Notes under the pieces: generated by a model | The model's input: only the letters and a program-made list of their open reading frames with translations | Told to the model about the DNA's origin: nothing | The model's database searches: none | Program-made: the position numbers and the translations under genes | Part shown: positions 42,314 through 50,064 of the stretch, in pieces | Numbering within the stretch: the stretch's first letter is position 1 | Layout of the letters: every line of letters starts with the position of its first letter | NCBI RefSeq assembly: GCF_000156195.1 | Contig: NZ_GG688329.1 | Location: 88,635 to 152,634, forward strand | Length of the DNA: 64,000 bases | Direction: 5' to 3' | Source of the DNA: Bacteroides finegoldii DSM 17565 | Lineage (GTDB): Bacteria; Bacteroidota; Bacteroidia; Bacteroidales; Bacteroidaceae

Positions 42314-44122
42314 ATGACTTATCATCATTTATCTGTCTTAGTCCATCGTCAGGCTGAAAAGTATGGCGACAAGGTAGCCTTAAGGTACCGTGACTATGAG
42401 ACAGCTCAATGGATTCCGATCACCTGGAATCAATTCTCCGGAACTGTGAGGCAGGCTGCCAATGCGCTCGTTGCGTTGGGAGTGGGAGAACAAGAGAATA
42501 TCGGTATCTTTTCGCAAAACAAGCCTGAATGGTTTTATGTAGATTTTGGTGCATTCGCCAATCGTGCTGTGACCATTCCATTTTATGCGACCAGTTCACC
42601 GGCACAAGCACAATACATTATCAACGACGCACAAATACGCTATCTTTTTGTAGGTGAGCAATTTCAATACGACGCTGCATTCAGTATCTTTGGCTTTTGC
42701 ACCTCACTGCAACAACTGATTATCTTTGACCGTTCGGTAGTAAAAGACCCCCGTGATGTGTCGTCCATCTATTTTGATGAGTTTATGGCGATGGGAGAAG
42801 GACTTCCGCACAATGATGTGGTGGAAGAGCGTACGGGACGTGCTTCTTATGACGATTTGGCTAATATTCTTTATACGTCCGGAACGACAGGTGAACCGAA
42901 GGGAGTCATGCTTCATCATTCTTGTTATTTGGAACAGTTTCGCACTCATGACGACCGCCTGACTACGATGTCGGATAAGGATGTTTCTATGAACTTCCTT
43001 CCATTGACGCATGTATTTGAAAAGGCTTGGTGCTATCTCTGTATCCATAAAGGGGTACAGATCTGTATCAATCTCCGTCCGGCGGATATACAGACAACCA
43101 TTAAGGAAATTCGTCCGACATTGATGTGCAGCGTTCCTCGTTTCTGGGAAAAAGTGTATGCCGGAGTACAAGAGAAGATCAATGAGACCACAGGAATGAA
43201 GAAAGCATTGATGTTGGATGCTATCCGGGTTGGTAAGATTCACAATCTTGATTATCTGCGGAAAGGAAAGACGCCTCCTGTGATGAACCAATTGAAATAT
43301 AAGTTCTACGAAAAGACCATTTATTCTTTACTGAAGAAGACCATCGGTATTGAAAACGGGAATTTCTTTCCGACTGCCGGTGCTGCCGTACCCGATGAAA
43401 TCAATGAATTTGTCCATTCGGTAGGCATTAATATGGTTGTCGGTTATGGACTGACAGAGTCTACGGCTACTGTGTCTTGCACATTGCCGGTGGGATATGA
43501 TATTGGTTCGGTAGGTGTTGTATTGCCGGGAGTTGAAGTGAAGATCGGTGAGGATAATGAAATTCTTCTTCGAGGTAAAACCATTACAAAAGGATATTAT
43601 AAGAAAGCGGAAGCTACGGCTGCTGCTATTGATTCGGACGGATGGTTTCATACGGGCGATGCAGGCTATTTTAAGAATGGGCAGTTGTTCCTGACAGAGC
43701 GTATTAAAGACCTATTCAAAACTTCGAATGGAAAATATATCGCTCCGCAGGCTTTGGAAACAAAGTTGGTTATCGACCGTTATATTGACCAGATTGCTAT
43801 TATTGCCGATCAGCGTAAGTTCGTTTCTGCTTTGATTGTTCCCGTATATGGATATGTGAAAGAGTATGCGAAGGAAAAAGGTATTGAGTATAAGGATATG
43901 AGTGAATTGTTGCAACATCCAAAGATTGTAGGGCTGTTCCGTGCGCGGATAGAAACCTTGCAACAACAGTTTGCGCATTATGAGCAAATCAAACGTTTCA
44001 CCTTGCTTCCCGAACCATTTAGTATGGAGCGTGGAGAGCTTACCAATACATTGAAACTGAAACGTTCAGTCGTTTCTGAAAATTATAAAGACCTGATTGA
44101 GAAGATGTACGAGGAGAGTTGA
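42314..44122 (+). CDS. Long-chain fatty acid-CoA ligase (AMP-binding)
   Basis: A 602-residue adenylate-forming enzyme of the FadD15 type, activating fatty acids to acyl-CoA at the membrane. The AMP loop is LYTSGTTGEPKGVMLHH (residues about 190-206); the second motif is VVGYGLTESTATVS, followed by DSDGWFHTGDAGYF and the hinge/lysine region LFLTERIKDLFKTSNGKYIAP. The length matches the family. It is a single gene with its own promoter. The substrate chain length is not known. Confidence 0.92.
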   Translation: MTYHHLSVLVHRQAEKYGDKVALRYRDYETAQWIPITWNQFSGTVRQAANALVALGVGEQENIGIFSQNKPEWFYVDFGAFANRAVTIPFYATSSPAQAQYIINDAQIRYLFVGEQFQYDAAFSIFGFCTSLQQLIIFDRSVVKDPRDVSSIYFDEFMAMGEGLPHNDVVEERTGRASYDDLANILYTSGTTGEPKGVMLHHSCYLEQFRTHDDRLTTMSDKDVSMNFLPLTHVFEKAWCYLCIHKGVQICINLRPADIQTTIKEIRPTLMCSVPRFWEKVYAGVQEKINETTGMKKALMLDAIRVGKIHNLDYLRKGKTPPVMNQLKYKFYEKTIYSLLKKTIGIENGNFFPTAGAAVPDEINEFVHSVGINMVVGYGLTESTATVSCTLPVGYDIGSVGVVLPGVEVKIGEDNEILLRGKTITKGYYKKAEATAAAIDSDGWFHTGDAGYFKNGQLFLTERIKDLFKTSNGKYIAPQALETKLVIDRYIDQIAIIADQRKFVSALIVPVYGYVKEYAKEKGIEYKDMSELLQHPKIVGLFRARIETLQQQFAHYEQIKRFTLLPEPFSMERGELTNTLKLKRSVVSENYKDLIEKMYEES

Positions 44123-44196
44123 GAGCCAGGCTTGAGATTCGATGTGAGATAAGTGTACGATTATAATTTATAACTTTTAATTTCTAATTTAAGAAG

Positions 44197-45313
44197 ATGA
44201 TTACTATTGAACAACTTAAAGACGTGAAAGAGCGCACGGATGCGCTGAGGAGGTATCTTTGACGTCGACGGGAAGAAAATTCAAGTTGAAGAAGAACAGT
44301 TAAGAACGCAGGCTCCGGGATTTTGGGATGACCAGAAGAAAGCTGAAGCCCAAATGAAGTTGGTGAAAGACCTGCAAAAGTGGATTGACGGCTATAATGA
44401 GGTCAAAACGCTGGCAGATGAACTTGAGCTGGCATTTGATTTCTATAAAGAGGAACTGGTAACAGAGGAAGATGTGGATACTGCTTATGCGAAAGCGCGT
44501 GAGGCGGTAGAAGCGCTTGAACTCAAGAATATGCTTCGTGATGAGGCCGACCAAATGGATTGTGTGTTGAAGATCAATTCCGGTGCCGGTGGTACGGAGA
44601 GTCAGGATTGGGCTTCTATGTTGATGCGTATGTATTTGCGTTATGCTGAGACAAATGGCTATAAGGCTACTATTGCCAACCTTCAGGAAGGTGATGAGGC
44701 CGGAATCAAAACCTGTACGATCAATATTGAAGGGGATTTTGCCTACGGTTATCTGAAAGGAGAAAATGGGGTGCACCGTCTGGTACGTGTCTCTCCTTAC
44801 AATGCACAGGGTAAACGTATGACATCTTTTGCTTCTGTCTTTGTCACCCCGTTGGTAGACGACAGTATTGAGGTGAATATTGAGACGGCACGTATCTCTT
44901 GGGATACTTTCCGAAGCGGTGGCGCCGGCGGTCAGAATGTGAACAAGGTAGAATCCGGTGTCCGTTTGCGTTATCAATACAAAGATCCTTATACCGGTGA
45001 GGAAGAGGAGATTCTGATTGAAAATACGGAAACCCGCGACCAGCCTAAGAACCGTGAAAATGCAATGCGCCAGTTGCGTTCTATCTTATATGATAAAGAG
45101 TTGCAGCACCGTATGGCAGAACAGGCGAAGGTGGAAGCGGGAAAGAAGAAGATCGAATGGGGCTCGCAGATCCGAAGTTATGTTTTTGACGACCGCCGTG
45201 TGAAAGATCATCGTACCAACTATCAGACTTCGGATGTGAACGGAGTGATGGATGGTAAGATAGAGGATTTTATTAAGGCTTATCTGATGGAATTCTCTTC
45301 ACAGGAATCATAA
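44197..45313 (+). CDS. prfB: Peptide chain release factor 2, with programmed +1 frameshift
   Basis: RF2 reads stop codons UGA and UAA. ATG 44197 opens a frame of 21 codons that ends in AGGAGG TAT CTT TGA (TGA at 44260-44262); a +1 shift at CTTTGAC continues in the second frame from 44261 to the stop at 45313, giving 371 residues. The internal Shine-Dalgarno AGGAGG just before the slip site and the C after TGA are as in other bacterial prfB genes, where low RF2 raises the shift, an autoregulation. The catalytic GGQ lies in SGGAGGQNVNKVES. The stop-recognition tripeptide reads SPY (RVSPYNAQG) instead of SPF. The slip site is natural and should not be called an error. Confidence 0.97.
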
Positions 45314-45397
45314 AATACAAAATTAGCAACTGTTATTTTTGGAAAGTTAAAAGATTTGTCCTTACTTTGTTAGCGTTGAACTTTAAAGCTAACTATT

Positions 45398-45532
45398 ATG
45401 GGCAAGGGTAAGAAAAAAGTAGCGATTAGTAAGAAGGAAGAAGAGCAGGCCCAGAAGGTTGTCAAAATAGTGTTTGTCTCATTAATTATTTTGGCACTGA
45501 TTATGCTGATTGCCTTTTCCTTTTTCGGCTGA
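45398..45532 (+). CDS. Small membrane protein, 44 residues
   Basis: ATG 45398 opens a frame of 44 codons ending in TGA at 45530. The N-terminal half is highly charged (MGKGKKKVAISKKEEEQ) and the C-terminal half is one hydrophobic helix (IVFVSLIILALIMLIAF, about residues 24-40) with end SFFG. This looks like a single-pass inner-membrane protein with the basic end in the cytosol. It has a promoter-like TTACTTTG (45361-45368) and a very clear terminator 5 bases after the stop codon, so it appears to be a real, separately transcribed gene. No function is known. Confidence 0.7.
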   Translation: MGKGKKKVAISKKEEEQAQKVVKIVFVSLIILALIMLIAFSFFG

Positions 45533-45536
45533 TAAT

Positions 45537-45574
45537 CTCACCACAGGTTTGTGTAATCTGTGGTGAGTTTTTTG
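45537..45574 (+). terminator. Terminator after the 44-residue protein gene
   Basis: Perfect 10-bp arms CTCACCACAG (45537-45546) and CTGTGGTGAG (45558-45567) with an 11-base loop are followed by TTTTTTG. Confidence 0.92.
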
Positions 45575-45656
45575 TAATACTACTGTAACCGGATTGTCAT
45601 TCTTGTGTATCCTTGCAGTTGTACTTTTGCTGCGGATTAAGTAGCAAACAACTGAA

Positions 45657-46685
45657 ATGAGTAGAATTACAACAACAGTCGTAACATTATTGTTGGCGGC
45701 AACAGCTTTCGGACAGGCTAAAGAAGACGCCGGAGATGGCAAAAAATTAGATAAGCAGACGATGGAATGGAAAGACTATTTGCCCGAGATTCACGGAACG
45801 ATTCGGGGAAAATACGAATTCCAGACAGAAACAGAGGAAAGTCGTTTTGAAGTACGTAACGCGCGCTTTAGTGTTTCGGGAAATGTGCATCCTTTGGTTG
45901 CTTATAAAGCGGAAATCGACCTTTCTGACGAGGGCTCTATTAAAATGCTGGATGCGTATGCACGTGTCTTTCCGATGAAAGATCTTAATTTCACGATTGG
46001 GCAAATGCGGGTACCTTTTACGATTGATGCTCATCGTTCTCCTCACCAACAGTATTTTGCCAATCGTTCATTCATAGCCAAGCAAGTAGGAAATGTCCGT
46101 GATGTCGGGTTCACTACTGCTTATAAACATACGAGTGGCTTCCCGTTTATTCTTGAGGCCGGATTATTTAACGGTTCGGGGCTTACCAATCAGAAAGAAT
46201 GGCATAAAACATTGAACTACTCGGTTAAAGCTCAGTTATTGCCCGGCAAAAATTGGAATATAACACTCAGCACCCAGATGATAAAGCCGGAATCCGTACG
46301 GATTAATATGTATGATGCCGGTATTTACTATCAAAATAATCGTTTTCATATTGAAGCGGAATATCTATATAAAATGTACGGGCATGAGACGTTTAAAGAT
46401 GTGCACGCTGTGAATAGCTTTGTCAATTACGACTTGCCTTTGAAGAAAGTATTCAATAAAATTTCTTTTCTTGCACGTTATGACATGATGACGGATCATA
46501 GTGACGGCAAAATAGATAAGACGACAAATGCCTTGGTTATAAACGATTATGCACGCCATCGTGTCACGGGTGGGATCACACTTAGCCTTTCAAAAGCTTT
46601 CATTGCCGACCTTCGTTTGAACTTCGAAAAGTATTTCTATAAAAAAACGGTATCCCGAAAGAATCGGAGCAGGATAAAATCGTAA
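45657..46685 (+). CDS. Porin (OprO/OprP-like, phosphate-selective family), C-terminus frameshifted
   Basis: An outer-membrane porin-family protein: signal peptide (VTLLLAATAFGQA), then beta strands such as IHGTIRGKYEFQTETEESRFEVRNAR read in two parts, and GQMRVPFTIDAHRSPH, the family's conserved block. As it stands the frame gives 342 residues ending YFYKKTVSRKNRSRIKS. At 46641-46647 there are seven A; with eight, the frame continues YFYKKNGIPKESEQDK IVIEFMTRF and stops at 46706-46708, giving 350 residues with a final Phe, the normal end of an outer-membrane barrel. So the true gene probably runs to 46708 and has a one-base deletion, or an error, here. The substrate is unknown. Confidence 0.82.
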   Translation: MSRITTTVVTLLLAATAFGQAKEDAGDGKKLDKQTMEWKDYLPEIHGTIRGKYEFQTETEESRFEVRNARFSVSGNVHPLVAYKAEIDLSDEGSIKMLDAYARVFPMKDLNFTIGQMRVPFTIDAHRSPHQQYFANRSFIAKQVGNVRDVGFTTAYKHTSGFPFILEAGLFNGSGLTNQKEWHKTLNYSVKAQLLPGKNWNITLSTQMIKPESVRINMYDAGIYYQNNRFHIEAEYLYKMYGHETFKDVHAVNSFVNYDLPLKKVFNKISFLARYDMMTDHSDGKIDKTTNALVINDYARHRVTGGITLSLSKAFIADLRLNFEKYFYKKTVSRKNRSRIKS

Positions 46686-46730
46686 TTGAATTTATGACAA
46701 GGTTCTGATTTTTATGATTACTTTTGTGGC

Positions 46731-47198
46731 ATGGCACAAGAAATAGAACGTAAATTTTTAGTTATCGGAGAGTATAAGTCGTTGGCATTTGCGAAAAGTC
46801 GTATTGTGCAGGGATATATCAGCAGTGCTCGTGGAAGGACTGTCCGGATACGTATCCGGGATGATAAGGGATACCTGACTATCAAGGGGGCTTCCAACGC
46901 TTCCGGTACAAGCCGTTATGAATGGGAAAAGGAACTGTCTTTGCCGGAGGCGGAAGAACTGATGAAATTGTGTGAACCGGGAATTATTGACAAGACCCGT
47001 TATCTGGTTCGTAGCGGCAGGCATATATTTGAAGTTGACGAGTTTTATGGTGAGAATGAGGGGCTTGTGGTGGCGGAAGTCGAGCTGGCTTCTGAAGATG
47101 AGGCCTTTGTGAAGCCGGACTTTATCGGTGAAGAAGTGACGGGCGATATACGTTATTACAATTCCCAACTAATGAAAAAACCGTATAAGATGTGGTGA
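46731..47198 (+). CDS. CYTH-domain protein (triphosphate tunnel enzyme)
   Basis: A 155-residue CYTH-family protein with the N-terminal signature EIERKFLV (ExExK), basic residues in TVRIRIRDDKGYLTIKG, the central YEWEKEL, and the acidic VAEVELASEDE on the far side of the tunnel. Members act on tripolyphosphate or nucleotide triphosphates with a divalent metal; which one is not clear here. The length is the usual one for bacterial single-domain members. It follows the porin (22 bases after its corrected end), perhaps in the same transcript. Confidence 0.88.
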   Translation: MAQEIERKFLVIGEYKSLAFAKSRIVQGYISSARGRTVRIRIRDDKGYLTIKGASNASGTSRYEWEKELSLPEAEELMKLCEPGIIDKTRYLVRSGRHIFEVDEFYGENEGLVVAEVELASEDEAFVKPDFIGEEVTGDIRYYNSQLMKKPYKMW

Positions 47199-47216
47199 AC
47201 GTTAACAAATAAACCG

Positions 47217-47224
47217 TATATTTG
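47217..47224 (+). promoter_or_regulatory. -7 promoter element for the DUF4010 gene
   Basis: TATATTTG, a full match to TAnnTTTG, 24 bases before the start of the next gene. No clear -33 TTG is present. Confidence 0.4.
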
Positions 47225-47248
47225 TTCTTATAATAAAAAGGGTAGTAT

Positions 47249-48541
47249 ATGGAACAGTTATATGGTTATGTGCCACGAGAATTGGTTACCTTTATTCTGG
47301 TGACCTTATTCTCTTTGTTAATCGGACTCTCACAGCGCCGTATCAGTCTGAAGCGTGAAGGGGAGACAACTCTTTTCGGTACTGACCGTACATTTACTTT
47401 CATCGGTATATTAGGCTATCTTCTTTATATATTGGACCCTACGGGGATGCGTTTGTTTATGGGAGGAGGCGCTGTTTTGGGACTGTTGCTGGGACTGAAC
47501 TATTATGTGAAGCAGGCTCAATTTCATGTTTTTGGCGTGACGACTATTATTATCGCCTTAATCACCTATTGTCTGGCTCCCATTGTGTCCACCCAACCTT
47601 CCTGGTTTTATGTCATGGTGATTGTGACGGTACTTCTGCTTACAGAACTAAAGCATACCTTTACGGAATTTGCCCAGCGGATGAAAAATGATGAAATGAT
47701 TACGTTGGCAAAGTTTTTGGCTATTAGTGGTATTATATTACCTATGCTTCCACATAAAAACCTGATTCTGGATATAAATCTGACTCCTTATTCTATTTGG
47801 TTGGCAACAGTGGTCGTCTCAGGTATTTCCTACCTCTCTTATTTGCTGAAGCGGTATGTGTTTCATGAATCCGGTACTTTGGTGTCCGGTATTATAGGTG
47901 GGTTGTATAGTAGTACAGCCACTATTTCGGTACTTGCACGTAAAAGTCGGAAAGCTTCGGAGCAAGAGGCTACGGAGTACGTCGCAGCCATGTTATTGGC
48001 GGTCAGTATGATGTTTTTGCGTTTTATGATACTGATACTTATTTTTAGCAGGGAAATCTTTCTTTCTATTTATCCGTACCTGTTGATAATGTCAGTGGTA
48101 TCCGCGATAGTAGGTTGGTTTGTTCATTCACGGCAGAAACTTCCTAAAGATACTTCTGTCGAGTCGGAAGAGGATGATAGCAGCAATCCATTGGAATTTA
48201 AGGTTGCGTTGATCTTTGCTGTATTATTTGTCGTATTTACGGTTTTGACACATTATACTTTGGTTTACGCCGGTACAAGCGGATTGAATTTGCTCTCTTT
48301 TGTATCCGGTTTCAGCGATATAACCCCTTTTATTTTGAACTTATTGCAAAATACGGGGAGCGTTGCCGTACTGATTATTACAGCTTGCAGTATGCAGGCG
48401 ATTGTAAGTAATATATTGGTGAATATGTTTTATGCCTTATTTTTTGCCGGGAAAAGAAGTAAACTTCGTCCTTGGATTTTGGGAGGCTTCGGAGCAGTGA
48501 TTGTCTGCAACCTTGTTTTACTATTATTCTTTTATCTTTAA
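47249..48541 (+). CDS. MgtC/SapB-like membrane protein (DUF4010)
   Basis: A 430-residue polytopic protein with about 12 membrane helices. The N-terminal part is MgtC-like (LIGLSQRRISLKREGETTLFGTDRTFTFIGILGY read in parts) and the C-terminal part is the DUF4010 membrane domain, with GTLVSGIIGGLYSSTATISVLARKS read in parts. The loop between them contains acidic EEDDSS. The role is unknown; links with Mg2+ or ion homeostasis are inferred only from MgtC. It stands alone between the CYTH gene and the fimbrial operon. Confidence 0.82.
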   Translation: MEQLYGYVPRELVTFILVTLFSLLIGLSQRRISLKREGETTLFGTDRTFTFIGILGYLLYILDPTGMRLFMGGGAVLGLLLGLNYYVKQAQFHVFGVTTIIIALITYCLAPIVSTQPSWFYVMVIVTVLLLTELKHTFTEFAQRMKNDEMITLAKFLAISGIILPMLPHKNLILDINLTPYSIWLATVVVSGISYLSYLLKRYVFHESGTLVSGIIGGLYSSTATISVLARKSRKASEQEATEYVAAMLLAVSMMFLRFMILILIFSREIFLSIYPYLLIMSVVSAIVGWFVHSRQKLPKDTSVESEEDDSSNPLEFKVALIFAVLFVVFTVLTHYTLVYAGTSGLNLLSFVSGFSDITPFILNLLQNTGSVAVLIITACSMQAIVSNILVNMFYALFFAGKRSKLRPWILGGFGAVIVCNLVLLLFFYL

Positions 48542-48620
48542 AAAAGTCTCCTTTTTTCTATTTGTCATACAAACATCTTCTTTTTCGTTTACTTTCTGCT
48601 AATGAAAAGATTGAAAAACT

Positions 48621-48648
48621 TCTTTTTTCTTTTTTCTTTTTTCTTTTT
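48621..48648 (+). repeat. Heptanucleotide repeats (CTTTTTT)x3 + CTTTTTG before the fimbrial operon
   Basis: C occurs at 48621, 48628, 48635 and 48642, each followed by six T (or five T and G in the last unit), making four 7-bp units in perfect register. The last unit carries TTTG at 48645-48648, the candidate -33 element of the operon promoter. Change in unit number would move the upstream DNA and could alter promoter strength. Confidence 0.8.
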
Positions 48649-48678
48649 GTGTTTTATTAAAAGTTTGTTTTATATTTG
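48645..48678 (+). promoter_or_regulatory. Promoter of the fimbria-like operon
   Basis: TTTG (48645-48648) and TATATTTG (48671-48678), 22 bases apart, match the Bacteroides elements with a slightly long spacer. Transcription would begin near 48685, leaving a leader of about 93 bases to ATG 48778 or about 144 bases to GTG 48829. The gap 48542-48777 has no gene that I can support. Confidence 0.5.
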
Positions 48679-48777
48679 TTATCTTGCGATATTTAATTTA
48701 CTTTTGCTGCTGATTAGCATTGTATTAGGGAACAATGTAGAACAAATAAGCAAAAACAAACGCGTAAGACGCAGGTT

Positions 48778-50064
48778 ATGGGAAATGAGGGCGAAGGGCA
48801 TAGTGCTTTCCTTGTACAAGGAAAGCCGGTGTCGTTTATATGTAAGCACAAAAAGATTTGGCATATTTCTAGAATAAAACTACTATTTTGTGTGTTGTTT
48901 TTATTCTTTTCCTTTTTAGGGGTAGAATGCTATGCTCAATCTTCTATGCGTAAGAAGGCAGTGGAAAATAAGGATTCCATCATGCCTTTTAAGTCTCGAT
49001 GGGCATTTAAAACAAATGCTGTCGAGTGGCTTGTATTGTTACCTAATGTTACTGCCGAATTCGATTTGTTCGGTTCTCCTTATAAACACTACACATTAAG
49101 TCTCGGTATCAAAGGCAACTGGAACACTTCTCAAAATTATAAACCTAGCATTGTATATAATCTGGTTGATGCCCGTATGGAGTTCCGGAAATATTTCCGT
49201 ACTACTCAACGTAACTTCCATCATCTGGATTCTGCTTCTTTCTTTCAACGGATGAAAGAGGAAGTGTTCACTATTAAACGTTTCCATCCTCGTTATTGGC
49301 GTGCCTATTATTGGGGGGTGTATGCTGACGTTGCTAATTATAATTTTAAATTTGGTTCGACAGGAATGCAAGGTTCTGCTTACGGTTTGGGTGTATCCGG
49401 TGGATTCAGTATTCCTTTATATGGTTATCGCCAGAACTTCATTGATTTGGAGTTAGGTGCCAGTGTCGGATTTGTATATACTAAATATGATGCGTATAAG
49501 CATGATGCTGAAAGTAATTGTTATCCTCGCTTACCTGAAAAAAGTAAGGGAGGTCATTTAGTTCCTTTCCCGGTTGTCAGTGATTTGCGGGTAGCTTTTG
49601 TTTATCGTTTCTCTACTTCTGTCAAGAACAAGTATAAACTAATTGATTATGATAAGATAAATGCGCGTGCGGAAGCTAAGCGTCAAAAGCAATTGAGGCG
49701 TGATTCTATTAGTGAAGCACGGGATAGGGCGAAACATCTGAAAGAGTTGCAGAAAGACTCTATACGATTGGCAAAAGAAGCTTTGGATCATATAAAGGAC
49801 TCACTTAAGAGACAAGATAAGTTGATGAAAGATTCTTTGGAACAAGTGAAAAAGTTGGAGAAGAAAAATTCAAAGGAAGAGAAGAAGCAAGCTGGGAAAG
49901 TAGTGGAAACACCTGATATACAACAATCAACGGAGGAACAGCAACCTGCTCAGGAGAAACAGCCTGCTGAGTCTGACTCGCCTGAACCGCAGGGCGTCGA
50001 ACCACAATCTTTGAAAGATCAGGAAATCGTGCCACTAACGACTAATGAGGGAGGTGAAGCGTAA
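48778..50064 (+). CDS. DUF3575-family outer-membrane protein, first gene of the fimbria-like operon
   Basis: A 428-residue exported protein as drawn from ATG 48778. The N-terminus before the signal peptide (LLFCVLFLFFSFLGVECYAQ) is 34 residues long, unusually much, and overlaps a palindrome. A GTG at 48829 (then SFICKHKKIW) gives a normal signal peptide and may be the true start. Residues about 65-300 are the DUF3575 barrel-like domain (KTNAVEWLVLLPNVTAEFD). After it comes a Lys/Glu-rich tail with repeated [KR]DS[IL] motifs, then a Gln/Pro/Glu-rich end, as in proteins that reach into the periplasm. DUF3575 proteins often occur at the head of Bacteroides fimbrial loci. Its stop overlaps the next start by one base. 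Confidence 0.75.
   Translation: MGNEGEGHSAFLVQGKPVSFICKHKKIWHISRIKLLFCVLFLFFSFLGVECYAQSSMRKKAVENKDSIMPFKSRWAFKTNAVEWLVLLPNVTAEFDLFGSPYKHYTLSLGIKGNWNTSQNYKPSIVYNLVDARMEFRKYFRTTQRNFHHLDSASFFQRMKEEVFTIKRFHPRYWRAYYWGVYADVANYNFKFGSTGMQGSAYGLGVSGGFSIPLYGYRQNFIDLELGASVGFVYTKYDAYKHDAESNCYPRLPEKSKGGHLVPFPVVSDLRVAFVYRFSTSVKNKYKLIDYDKINARAEAKRQKQLRRDSISEARDRAKHLKELQKDSIRLAKEALDHIKDSLKRQDKLMKDSLEQVKKLEKKNSKEEKKQAGKVVETPDIQQSTEEQQPAQEKQPAESDSPEPQGVEPQSLKDQEIVPLTTNEGGEA
48805..48826. repeat. Perfect 22-bp palindrome at the start of the fimbria-like operon
   Basis: The half-sites GCTTTCCTTGT (48805-48815) and ACAAGGAAAGC (48816-48826) are exact inverse complements without a spacer. It is about 120 bases after the predicted start of transcription and just upstream of a GTG that may be the real start codon. 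It could bind a dimeric regulator or fold in the mRNA and cover the ribosome site AAGGAAAG. Confidence 0.8.

Noticed and set aside
44260..44262. prfB as a broken gene
   Set aside because: The TGA belongs to the known programmed frameshift cassette, with an internal AGGAGG and CTTTGAC.
46719..46726. Promoter TACTTTTG for the CYTH gene
   Set aside because: It would begin transcription at the start codon (46731), giving a leaderless mRNA, and no -33 element fits; transcription from the porin promoter is simpler.
48542..48777. Invertible promoter of the surface operon
   Set aside because: Only a 7-bp inverted pair (TGCTAAT/ATTAGCA, near 48597 and 48713) was found, too short and without a nearby recombinase.
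48602..48877. 91-codon open frame before the surface operon
   Set aside because: It consists mainly of Phe/Leu codons from the CTTTTTT repeats and overlaps the promoter and the first gene.
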